From: Bacillota bacterium
GTDB lineage: Bacteria > Bacillota > Clostridia > Tissierellales > Sedimentibacteraceae
DNA: 45,760 bases
Direction of reading: 5' to 3'
NCBI GenBank assembly: GCA_023453025.1
Contig: JAEXUD010000056.1
Location: 1-45,760, forward strand
Shown: positions 23,219 through 30,543 of the stretch, one piece after another
Position numbering within the stretch: position 1 is the stretch's first letter
Layout of the letters: every line of letters begins with the position of its first letter
The notes under the pieces: model-generated
The model's database searches: none
Seen by the model: the letters and a program-made list of their open reading frames with translations, nothing else
What the model was told of the DNA's origin: nothing
Program-made: the position numbers and the translations under genes

Positions 23219-23995
23219 ATGAGCACTGTATATTCAAAAGACGTTCAATATCACATTAATATGAAGGAAGGCGATGTAGGCAGGTATGTTATATTGCCGG
23301 GAGATCCTAAAAGGTGTGAAAAAATTGCAAAGCATTTTGACAATCCTGTCCTGGTTGCAGATCATAGAGAATATGTTACATATACAGGATATTTGGACGG
23401 TGTAAAGGTAAGCGTTACATCAACAGGCATAGGCGGACCATCTGCGGCAATCGCATTAGAAGAATTAGCAAATATAGGAGCAGACACATTTATACGTGTG
23501 GGTACCAGCGGAGGCATGGACATAAATGTAATGGGAGGCGATTTGGTTATTGCTTCCGGAGCTATACGTATGGAGGGAACGAGCAGAGAGTATGCACCTA
23601 TGGAGTTTCCCGCGGTGTCTGATTACAATGTACTGAACGCATTAGTAAAAGCATCACAAAATTTAGGGAAAAAATATCATGTGGGCATAGTTCAGTGCAA
23701 GGATTCATTTTACGGACAGCACTCACCTGAAATCAAGCCCGTAAGCTATGATTTGATGAATAAGTGGGAAGCATGGTTGAGATTAGGAGCATTAGCTTCA
23801 GAAATGGAATCAGCAGCACTTTTTATCGTGGGAGCCTTCAGGAAGGTTCGCGTAGGAGCTGTGTTAAATGTAGTGGCAAACCAGGAAAGAAGAAGACTAG
23901 GCTTAGAAGACCTCCAGGAGCATGACACCGAGGCAGCAATAAAGACAGCAGTGGAAGCAATCAGAATACTCATAAAAGAAGACAATACACAATAG
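23219..23995 (+). CDS. udp: Uridine phosphorylase
   Basis: A 258-residue nucleoside phosphorylase (PNP/UDP family) that converts uridine and phosphate to uracil and ribose-1-phosphate. Visible motifs are ILPGDPKRCEKIA (about 23-35), the phosphate-binding TGIGGPSAAI (about 68-77), RVGTSGGM (about 90-97) and SEMESAALF (about 192-200), where Glu binds ribose. The ribosome site AAGGAGGGCAT sits before the ATG. It is cotranscribed with nfo and ends at a strong terminator. A purine-specific role is less likely because the sequence follows the Udp pattern. Confidence 0.88.
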   Translation: MSTVYSKDVQYHINMKEGDVGRYVILPGDPKRCEKIAKHFDNPVLVADHREYVTYTGYLDGVKVSVTSTGIGGPSAAIALEELANIGADTFIRVGTSGGMDINVMGGDLVIASGAIRMEGTSREYAPMEFPAVSDYNVLNALVKASQNLGKKYHVGIVQCKDSFYGQHSPEIKPVSYDLMNKWEAWLRLGALASEMESAALFIVGAFRKVRVGAVLNVVANQERRRLGLEDLQEHDTEAAIKTAVEAIRILIKEDNTQ

Positions 23996-24027
23996 GGTCA
24001 GTGTGTATGAAAAAAATAATTCTAAAT

Positions 24028-24065
24028 AACAAAACCATTGAAATTATATATTCAATGGTTTTGTT
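24028..24065. terminator. Bidirectional terminator between udp and the BlaR1-like operon
   Basis: A 15-bp stem AACAAAACCATTGAA / TTCAATGGTTTTGTT with an 8-nt loop. It serves the + strand udp transcript and probably the convergent minus-strand operon. Confidence 0.75.
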
Positions 24066-24085
24066 GAGTTAAATAAGAAGAGAGG

Positions 24086-24325
24086 TTATACCCATTCCCA
24101 ATCAGTAAGCCATACTCCATAAGTAATTGACCATAAGCGTTTCTGCATTTTTCCGTCTACAACCCGGTATCTCCATTCTGTTTGTTCCGCTTGTATAACT
24201 GCACCGCCATCTGTGTAATTGATGACTTCTTCAGCCGCATAAACAGGACTAAAAGCTGAGACAAGGCATATTAAGAGTAAACTGATTGCAGAGAAGCGTA
24301 CTAAAAGATTTTTTAAATTTTTCAA
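24086..24325 (-). CDS. Small secreted protein downstream of the BlaR1-like gene
   Basis: A 79-residue protein with a clear signal peptide (about 1-30, hydrophobic core and VYAA cleavage region). It leaves a mature peptide of about 50 residues with the Trp/Tyr-rich ending RLWSITYGVWLTDWEWV. I set the start at the TTG at 24325 because GGAGG lies 8 nt upstream. A GTG 9 nt earlier overlaps that site. It follows the BlaR1-like gene by 30 nt and is likely in the same operon. Similar short secreted Trp-rich proteins are seen in Firmicutes, but I do not know a function. It could be a ligand or a target of the sensor. Confidence 0.7.
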   Translation of the reverse strand: MKNLKNLLVRFSAISLLLICLVSAFSPVYAAEEVINYTDGGAVIQAEQTEWRYRVVDGKMQKRLWSITYGVWLTDWEWV

Positions 24326-24355
24326 TAAATTCACCTCCTTTTTGATGCATTTGTA

Positions 24356-25507
24356 TTATTTAATCGGTAACGAAGAAAATGGTTCTACATCTATTTTTTC
24401 TATATCACATCTGTATTTTCCGTCTGCATATAAAGAGTATGTTCCGTCTTCGTTAACTGTCAGGTATGAATTTTGAGGAGTAATTGTAAAGGTTTCTTCA
24501 TAACCCGCCTCAACTGTTGGCTGATACATCGGCTGTATTACAACCATGTATGAGGCAAGAGAGAAAAATAAAATAAAAGTACAAAGTAAAAAAATCGGAA
24601 GCATATTCTGTTTTTTGCCGGAATTATAATCCATCACAAGCTTGAACCTTTGCTCGATTTTTCTTGTTTTGCTTGTGCTGACCATGGCTGCACAGTTCAT
24701 TGGAATTGCTTGCGGCAAAGTGTTTTTTGCCGTTTTGATAACTTTTAATATGATACTCAAATAGTTAATACGAGCTTCCTCATCCATTTTTGAGGTGATG
24801 CTTAAATCACACTGAATTTCCAGTATATGATTCAATTCACGCCTCAAAATATGAACAAAAGGATTCCACCAGAATACTGAGCAGATTAAGTACATGCACA
24901 GCTTGACCCATGCATGCCTATGCAAAAAATGAGTACATTCATGAAGAAGTATATTTTTAAGTTCATTATCAGAAAACTGTGTATCCGGAAGGCAAATAAC
25001 GGGTTTTAAAAATCCTGTTATCATGGGAATGCTGATTTCTTCGGATTTTATGATTTTTATCTTCGTGTTATTACGGCTTTCAGCCAAAATTTCGTCCATG
25101 CATGAAATAATCCTCATATCATCAGTAGGCAAAACAGCATTTACAGACCTATACAGCTTGTTCGACTGATGCACGTATTTCAGCAGGTTGTATATGATTC
25201 CCGCAATCCAGACAGCAATCACTGCGTCATAAATATGTACTGCTATACTGCCATTGTAAGCAGTAAACAAACCAGTGTTTAAAAACTTCAAAACAGCAGG
25301 AAAAATATTATTAGAGCCGATAACAGCAGCATTCGGGATTTCAACGAAATAAATCATACGAAAAATTCCCGCAACGATCAAAAGAGCCAAAGGAACAAGA
25401 CTGAAACGAATGAGAAAGCTGTTCTGCTGGCGCATGAAAGCAATGACAATTATGTACACATTGAACATCAGTATGGAGGTAATGACCGAAAAAAGTGTTA
25501 CAGTCAT
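24356..25507 (-). CDS. BlaR1/MecR1-type M56 metalloprotease sensor, without a PBP domain
   Basis: A 383-residue membrane protein. The N-terminal part holds several helices (about 5-25, 35-55, 90-112). The cytosolic zinc-protease motif is HECTH (189-193) in the M56 setting LLHECTHFLHRHAW, and another helix lies near 300-322. Only about 60 residues follow it outside the cell. Classical BlaR1 is about 580-600 residues with a penicillin-binding sensor domain, which is missing here. The signal sensed is therefore unlikely to be detected by a BlaR1-type beta-lactam domain. Known relatives cleave BlaI-type repressors once triggered. It overlaps the repressor gene by an ATGA-type junction. Confidence 0.85.
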   Translation of the reverse strand: MTVTLFSVITSILMFNVYIIVIAFMRQQNSFLIRFSLVPLALLIVAGIFRMIYFVEIPNAAVIGSNNIFPAVLKFLNTGLFTAYNGSIAVHIYDAVIAVWIAGIIYNLLKYVHQSNKLYRSVNAVLPTDDMRIISCMDEILAESRNNTKIKIIKSEEISIPMITGFLKPVICLPDTQFSDNELKNILLHECTHFLHRHAWVKLCMYLICSVFWWNPFVHILRRELNHILEIQCDLSITSKMDEEARINYLSIILKVIKTAKNTLPQAIPMNCAAMVSTSKTRKIEQRFKLVMDYNSGKKQNMLPIFLLCTFILFFSLASYMVVIQPMYQPTVEAGYEETFTITPQNSYLTVNEDGTYSLYADGKYRCDIEKIDVEPFSSLPIK

Positions 25508-25911
25508 TTCTTCCCACTCCTTCGTTCCTGCAAAATAGCTTCCAGCCTGTCAAGTGTTTCACTGTCAATATCCTCATCCTCAACAAGTGCGGATACAAGT
25601 CCGGCTATGGCAGAGGATTTGGACTTAATATAATTTGTGCCCTGCTTAAATTGCATAATCTGGTACTCCTCCTGAGTAATCGCAGCAGAAAATGTCCTGC
25701 CATAATTTTTTCCGGTTTTGACAAAGCCGTCCACCTTGATTGCCCCTTTTTCCAACAAACCGTTCAGTAAAATGTGAATAGTGCTTTTCTTCCAGGAACG
25801 CTCCGTAGAAAGCTCTATAATTTCAGAGCGTGACAAAGCCCTATCCTGCGTCCACAAAAGCTCCATAACTTCTTGCTCGTTTTTTGTAAAAGAAAATGCT
25901 ACATTATCCAT
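25504..25911 (-). CDS. BlaI/MecI/CopY-family transcriptional repressor
   Basis: A 135-residue winged-helix repressor (Penicillinase_R family). The N-terminal DNA-binding domain includes TKNEQEVMELLWTQDRALSRSEI and the recognition stretch SWKKSTIHILLNGLLEKGAI. The C-terminal helical part mediates dimers. In this family the partner protease cleaves the repressor to derepress its target. The ATG at 25911 is chosen because AGAGGTG lies 5 nt before it, while an upstream in-frame start has no ribosome site. It is the first gene of a minus-strand operon with the M56 sensor and a small secreted protein. Matching 15-bp boxes overlap its own -10 and the divergent promoter. Confidence 0.9.
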   Translation of the reverse strand: MDNVAFSFTKNEQEVMELLWTQDRALSRSEIIELSTERSWKKSTIHILLNGLLEKGAIKVDGFVKTGKNYGRTFSAAITQEEYQIMQFKQGTNYIKSKSSAIAGLVSALVEDEDIDSETLDRLEAILQERRSGKK

Positions 25912-25960
25912 AAGAACACCTCTAAATGTTAAATTCAATAAATTATATTAAATATTAATA

Positions 25961-25975
25961 TATTACATATACTAT
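25961..25975. promoter_or_regulatory. Candidate BlaI-type operator 1
   Basis: TATTACATATACTAT overlaps the -10 of the repressor operon. It matches 13 of 15 positions of the box at 26064-26078. The pairing of matching boxes with two divergent promoters is seen directly, but binding by the repressor is an inference. Confidence 0.45.
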
Positions 25976-26002
25976 TATAGAAAAATTTATACATAAAGTC
26001 AA
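25974..26002 (-). promoter_or_regulatory. Promoter of the BlaI/BlaR1-like operon
   Basis: On the minus strand: TTGACT (26002-25997), a 17-nt spacer and TATAAT (25979-25974). It is strong and divergent from the promoter at 26048. Confidence 0.7.
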
Positions 26003-26047
26003 CGGAAATTATTGATAAAAAATAAAAAGATATTATATATTTATATA

Positions 26048-26076
26048 TTGACAACAAAAATTATATAACATATAAT
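26048..26076 (+). promoter_or_regulatory. Perfect-consensus divergent promoter
   Basis: TTGACA at 26048-26053, exactly 17 nt, then TATAAT at 26071-26076. It faces away from the repressor operon and would start a transcript near 26083. Confidence 0.75.
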
Positions 26077-26078
26077 AT
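26064..26078. promoter_or_regulatory. Candidate BlaI-type operator 2
   Basis: TATAACATATAATAT overlaps the -10 of the divergent promoter. It has 13/15 identity, in the same orientation, to the box at 25961. Confidence 0.45.
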
Positions 26079-26082
26079 AATT

Positions 26083-26222
26083 ATAAAAAATATAGATATA
26101 TATCTTAAAAATATTTAGATTAAAATTTAATCAATATGAGTGAAGCATATTGAAAATTGGTAATTCGGGGGGGATGTAAAATCCACATTTTCCTATTATA
26201 GAAAGTGAAAATGTGGATTTTA
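26083..26222 (+). ncRNA. Candidate small RNA divergent from the BlaI/BlaR1-like operon
   Basis: About 140 nt bounded by a perfect promoter and a terminator, with no ORF of useful length. It contains a hairpin CAATATG / CATATTG (26132-26152), then a G-rich tract (seven G in a row after 26166), then the terminator stem. The G tract followed by ATGTAA might instead be a minimal start-stop ribosome site. No known RNA family is recognised. Confidence 0.45.
26178..26222 (+). terminator. Terminator of the divergent short transcript
   Basis: AAATCCACATTTTC / GAAAATGTGGATTT, a 14-bp stem with a 14-nt loop, followed by TATTAT after an inner T run. The U tract is modest but the stem is strong. Confidence 0.65.
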
Positions 26223-26333
26223 TTATATGATAAACTTAAGGAATGGGGAGATTCCTTTGGGATATATCAAATATGTACGTGGCTGCTGTTGTCACAGAAC
26301 CCAAAGTGGATCAGAGTCACAAGGAGCAACATC

Positions 26334-26414
26334 ATGAAGAAACGTAATATAGATTATTCGGCGCGAAAGTTATTTTCTTGTAATGGTATCAAGGAAATGA
26401 TGTCGATTATTTAA
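26334..26414 (+). CDS. Possible 26-residue peptide
   Basis: An ATG 8 nt after AAGGAG opens 26 codons (start MKKRNIDYSARKLFSCNGIK, one Cys, basic N-terminus). The ribosome site is good, but nothing else supports translation. It may be a truncated gene start in a decayed region or a short peptide gene. Not recognised. Confidence 0.25.
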   Translation: MKKRNIDYSARKLFSCNGIKEMMSII

Positions 26415-26844
26415 CAGCTGACGGCATTTTTTTCGTGTTGTCAGGTACAATTGTTTAGATAAAGATAAGGATTCAAAGTGTCAACGACTTCGTCCTATTG
26501 ATACAAGCGCATGGACCTTATAAATGTCTTTTTTGGAATGTTATAATTAATCCATATCAGGGGTGACGTGGTACTATAAACAATTGAATTTATATGTAAC
26601 AGTAAAAGTGTTGTGAAGATGTCAAAAAAGACAATATAAGCGTCCATACAGGGAAGTTACAGGTGACAGGTGCTAGGTATCAATGGAATTTGGAATTTAT
26701 AAAATATAATGAGTGCCGTAATGCCAAGGGGCCGGCAGACTGCGTAAAAATAATATTGATATGTTTTATAAACTTTATTGAATATCCTTTGATTTTATGT
26801 TTTTGCGCATTTGCCTTCTTCGGAATAGTCCTAGGAGGACAATT

Positions 26845-26913
26845 ATGCGAGACTTTGCACAAATGCAAGGTACATATTTAATGAGTGAATATAAATACTT
26901 TAAAAGTGCATAA
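26845..26913 (+). CDS. Possible 22-residue peptide
   Basis: An ATG 5 nt after a full AGGAGG opens 22 codons (start MRDFAQMQGTYLMSEYK). The ribosome site is excellent and the frame is very short. It is probably the preserved start of a lost gene, or a small peptide. Not recognised. Confidence 0.25.
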   Translation: MRDFAQMQGTYLMSEYKYFKSA

Positions 26914-27768
26914 TAATCGAAAATTTTTTGGTGTAGGTCTTTTAATGAAAACCTGTATATTTCAATGAAAAACATTCAGCTAAAATAATTTTTTTAAGAT
27001 TTTGAAAAGATAAAGCAGAAAATGTCGCAGGCTACGTAAAATATTTCTGCATAAATATGTTCACCATATATATCTTGCTACCACACATAATTTTTTTAAC
27101 ATAAGAAACTTCCTTTACTTTGATGTACAACCCATAATATGCAGCAATGAAGATTTTGCTACAAAAACTAAAGATGCTGAGAATTACTGAAGAAATTTTA
27201 TATTCATACAAAAATAGAAATAAATTAACGAAATAGGGTTTGAATCAGGAATCCCATAATTTCAACGAAAAATCATATTGGTTTATTTGAAAATGTTCAC
27301 TCATGGTTCCACGTGTGCGAAAAGTGACCTTTCGTGTAATTTTGTTTACTTGAACATTGGATAAATATACATGTTTAATATATAGGACATGAAGTTCATA
27401 TCTATTATATGCTTGTCTTTACAGAATGATACAACATAAATCCGGTGTATATGTCATTATAATAGACATTTTGAAATCTGTACTGGATTGGATGGAACAC
27501 AACTAAGCTATAATTGGTGCAGCACATTAATAGGAAGGATACTAAGATATAAATATTTAATTTACGAGGTTGGTGAAAATGGTCAGGAAAGATATTATTG
27601 CAGTATAGAGGGGTAAATAGTTTAGATAAAATAGATTGGCGGTATGTGCTGATGACGTGTCTCTCTTACATAATTTGTATGGTTTGGCTGCATTTTTATG
27701 GACCATACAGAAATATAGGAAAAAAATTATAAATATTTTCTTTCTGCAATGTCCTGACCCCAAATATA

Positions 27769-27797
27769 TTGACATAAAAGTAAAATAATAATACTAT
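27769..27797 (+). promoter_or_regulatory. Promoter of the padR operon
   Basis: TTGACA at 27769-27774, a 17-nt spacer and TACTAT at 27792-27797. Confidence 0.65.
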
Positions 27798-27833
27798 ATT
27801 GATAATAGATATATCGAATATAGATATAGTATT
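27790..27833. promoter_or_regulatory. Candidate PadR operator palindrome
   Basis: Perfect 10-bp outer arms AATACTATAT (27790-27799) and ATATAGTATT (27824-27833) share a centre (27811/27812) with an inner GATATATC. It overlaps the -10 and the start of the transcript of the padR gene, as expected for autoregulation by a PadR dimer. Confidence 0.6.
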
Positions 27834-27847
27834 TTGGAGATGATGCT

Positions 27848-28180
27848 ATGGCAAGAGAACAATTAAAAACCTTAACTGAGCAAATGTATTACATTCTTCT
27901 GGCATTAACGGAGCATCAGCACGGCTACGGAATTATGCAGGAGGTAGAGAAGCGGACTGAGGGCAGGGTAAGGATAGGAGCAGGCACTTTGTACAGCCTT
28001 TTATCCAGATTCGAGGAGGAGGATATTATAGTACAGGTCTCGGAGGAGGACAGAAGGAAGATATATACCCTGACGGATAAGGGATTAAATATTTTGAAAG
28101 ATGAGCATGAAAGATTAAAGAAATTGGTTTATGACGGCAATGAAATTTTGGAGAGGAGAGTGCGGCTAAATGAAAAATAA
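27848..28180 (+). CDS. PadR-family transcriptional regulator
   Basis: A 110-residue short (subfamily 2) PadR protein. The winged helix contains YYILLALTEHQHGYGIMQEVEKRT and the wing-forming RIGAGTLYSLLSRFEEEDII and DRRKIYTLTDKG, followed by a C-terminal dimer helix. PadR proteins usually repress a neighbouring gene. Here the DUF2812 gene overlaps its end by 11 bp. It sits just upstream of a palindrome that fits autoregulation. The ligand is unknown. Confidence 0.92.
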   Translation: MAREQLKTLTEQMYYILLALTEHQHGYGIMQEVEKRTEGRVRIGAGTLYSLLSRFEEEDIIVQVSEEDRRKIYTLTDKGLNILKDEHERLKKLVYDGNEILERRVRLNEK

Positions 28181-29549
28181 AACTAAAAGGGTGTTTTGGG
28201 GCTTCTTTTCCATTGATTACAAAGCTATGGGAGAATATTTGGAGGAAATGGCCGCAAAAGGCTGGATGCTGGAAAAGGTGGGGCGAAGTATGGCTAAGTT
28301 CAGAGCCATAGAACCGCGGAAGCTTAAATTCTATGTAGACGTATTTAAGGAAGGAGGGCCGCTTACTCCGGAAAAAACCGAGGAATCGGAAGAATACAGG
28401 AAGCTGTGCCGGGAATCGGGATGGATATTTATAACATCACAGGACTATTTGCAGTTTTTTTATGCTAATGGGGAAGGTGACCCGGTTCCTATACAAACAG
28501 ATGAAGAAATCGAACAGAAAATAGTCGAGCTTACGCTGTGGAAAAATGAGCTGCGCGGTATAATTATAATTTCAATAATTTTTGCATGGGTATTCAGCAG
28601 ATATTTTCCTGTAAGCTATACGAATCTTATAAGCTTTACAGGATTTACCGGAACAGTTTTATTTCCTGTACTTTACATATTTACTGTGATCCCCTCAGTA
28701 TATAGCATAATTAGGATTATAAAAGCCAGAAGAAATATCAAGCGTGGTTTACCTATAGAAAAGCCTGCCTTGAAAAGCGCGCGAAGACGTGTAATGGCAT
28801 TTCATGTTCCGTTATTGCTTGCTGTATTATTTTTTTTATTGTCATTTATTGGTGACGCATTTTTCGAACCTGATGTTGTAGTGCTGGCTCTGATGGGACC
28901 GGGAATTGGTGTAGCCGTAGGGTCAGGTATACGGTACTGTGTAAAGAAAAATAAAATTAAAAGTGGAGAAAGTGTACTTTATATAGTAATCGCAGTAATT
29001 TTAATACTCATTTTCGTGCCTGTAATTGCTTCATCAATTATAGAAAGGTCCGAAGATATGGATAGGGTAGATTCCATACCGGAGGGCTATCCCGTAGTTA
29101 CAATGGAAGAGATATTGGATGAATCGGAGCATGGCAGCTTATTGAGCAGAGAATTTAACCCCAGAATGAGTCCTGTTACACCTAAGTATTATTATTATTG
29201 GGAAAACAGAGAGATAAATGGTAGTAACAAGTCCATGGAAATCAGGTATTATAAGACTATAAGTCCATATTTTGCCGATATGATATTCAACGGAATAACG
29301 GACAGATTAGAAAAGGGAATCAAGTGGAGAGGAATGACCATATTTACAAGAACCATTATCACGGATGATGATTTGAAAAATTTATGGAATGCGGACAATA
29401 TGGCACTGACAGAGGAACGTGATGAAATTGTAATCCAAAAGGGAAATATTGTGCTTCGCATTTCAGGAGACATAGATTTTAATGACAGTAAAATCAGAGA
29501 GCTGATGATTGAAAGATTTTTTGAGGATTCTGGGCAGCTTATTTTTTGA
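28170..29549 (+). CDS. DUF2812 domain membrane protein
   Basis: A 459-residue protein. Residues 1-110 match DUF2812 (FWGFFSIDYKAMGEYLEEMA, GWMLEKVG, FYVDVFKEGGPLTPE). Four membrane helices follow at about 130-150, 160-180, 210-235 and 270-295. The C-terminal part (about 300-459) is soluble and probably outside. PadR-DUF2812 pairs are common in Firmicutes, and the regulator is thought to control the membrane protein. The molecular role is unknown. The length is greater than the minimal DUF2812 proteins because of the extracytoplasmic tail. Confidence 0.82.
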   Translation: MKNKTKRVFWGFFSIDYKAMGEYLEEMAAKGWMLEKVGRSMAKFRAIEPRKLKFYVDVFKEGGPLTPEKTEESEEYRKLCRESGWIFITSQDYLQFFYANGEGDPVPIQTDEEIEQKIVELTLWKNELRGIIIISIIFAWVFSRYFPVSYTNLISFTGFTGTVLFPVLYIFTVIPSVYSIIRIIKARRNIKRGLPIEKPALKSARRRVMAFHVPLLLAVLFFLLSFIGDAFFEPDVVVLALMGPGIGVAVGSGIRYCVKKNKIKSGESVLYIVIAVILILIFVPVIASSIIERSEDMDRVDSIPEGYPVVTMEEILDESEHGSLLSREFNPRMSPVTPKYYYYWENREINGSNKSMEIRYYKTISPYFADMIFNGITDRLEKGIKWRGMTIFTRTIITDDDLKNLWNADNMALTEERDEIVIQKGNIVLRISGDIDFNDSKIRELMIERFFEDSGQLIF

Positions 29550-29615
29550 CACTCAGGTTAAATTAAAAAGAGCGGTGGCATAAAATTGTTGATTAAATTT
29601 TAAGCGTATGCTGGC

Positions 29616-29643
29616 TGACTTAATATCTGAAATTCAGTCAGCC
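29616..29643. terminator. Possible hairpin between convergent genes
   Basis: GGCTGACT / AGTCAGCC with a 13-nt loop between the DUF2812 gene and the acetyltransferase gene. There is no clear T run, so the terminator assignment is tentative. Confidence 0.35.
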
Positions 29644-29673
29644 ACATAAAGGAATACAATATTTTCTACCGTT

Positions 29674-30219
29674 TCAATACCATTCAGAGCGAAGCAGCCT
29701 ATATACTACGCGGTCCTTAAACATTCCGTCATGCCATTGATATTCTTTGAATTCGGCTTCTTTTATCATGCCGCATTTTTGCATTACCCTTTCAGAGGCT
29801 TTATTTTCTTTTAAGCATCCGCATAAAATTCTGTATACATCATTTTCTTCAAAAGCAAACTGAATAACTTTTTTGAGAGCCTCTGCCGTATATCCGAATC
29901 CCCAGTATTTGTCCCGTATAAAATAACCCACTTCAACGTGTTTCCCGACAGGTGTAAAATCTAAAACAGTATATCCGATTTCACCTATGTGTTCGTTTGT
30001 CAGCTTATTTTCTATTCTGAAAAAATAATACTTTCGGTCAGTACATCCGATTTGGTCAATTGCCGTACGCAGATTAGCTTCGGATTCTTCTATGCTGTTT
30101 GTCATCAGACCCTGCAAAAACCACATTACTTTTTTATCAGAAAGCAATTCATGGTGTGATGCAAGGTCTTCGCTTGAATGGTCGCGAATAAAGAGTCTGT
30201 CCGTACATAATTGAATCAT
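29674..30219 (-). CDS. GNAT-family N-acetyltransferase (RimJ/RimL-like)
   Basis: A 181-residue acetyltransferase of the Acetyltransf_3 type. The fold is visible as LFIRDHSSEDLA at the N-terminus, VGYFIRDKYWGFGYTAEALKKVIQFAFE (acetyl-CoA binding around RDKYWGFGYT) and the late ASERVMQKCGMIKEA motif. It could acetylate a protein N-terminus or a small molecule; the substrate is not evident. GGAG precedes the ATG by 10 nt. It is a lone minus-strand gene. Confidence 0.85.
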   Translation of the reverse strand: MIQLCTDRLFIRDHSSEDLASHHELLSDKKVMWFLQGLMTNSIEESEANLRTAIDQIGCTDRKYYFFRIENKLTNEHIGEIGYTVLDFTPVGKHVEVGYFIRDKYWGFGYTAEALKKVIQFAFEENDVYRILCGCLKENKASERVMQKCGMIKEAEFKEYQWHDGMFKDRVVYRLLRSEWY

Positions 30220-30543
30220 AGCCTGTCTCCATTTCTAATATATAATTTTAAGTAACTTTATTATAAACCATGCAACAAGTTAAACACAACCGCATTTTTT
30301 ACAGTTTTGAGAAATATTATAAAACGGTTATTTTGTCAATCTATACTAAAATCCTGCTTTTGTTTTCGTAATACATTACTGTTGTAATAAACATTGGAAT
30401 ATTGAAAATTCCGTGAAGCAATTTTTCTTGAATATGGAATAAAATTTGATATAATAATAGGTAATTTGAGGGGATACGATTTGTTCGAAAGTAATGAAAC
30501 GAGGTTTAAATAAAAATAAAATTAAAAATTGTGGGTGTAAAAA
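30220..30543. other. Intergenic region upstream of the aspartic protease gene
   Basis: AT-rich with no coding potential. The only clear item is TTGAAT (30428-30433), a 16-nt spacer and TATAAT (30450-30455) on the + strand, a probable promoter for the next three genes. Confidence 0.5.

Larger units (their letters stand above)
26225..27765. other. 1.5-kb stretch without an intact gene
   Basis: All six frames are broken into short pieces. Some pieces keep good ribosome sites (26334, 26845). A + frame near 27580-27735 reads GKILLQYRGVNSLDKIDWRY and a following membrane-like segment without a start. The pattern suggests a decayed or shuffled accessory region next to the regulatory pair, not an intergenic spacer. 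Confidence 0.5.

Noticed and set aside
26663..26881. 72-codon open frame on the + strand with a hydrophobic middle
   Set aside because: It has no ribosome site and overlaps an equally long frame on the other strand. I see no family match, so it is treated as part of a decayed region.
27557..27775. 72-codon open frame on the minus strand before padR
   Set aside because: It has no ribosome site, a composition like random AT-rich DNA, and overlaps the padR promoter region.
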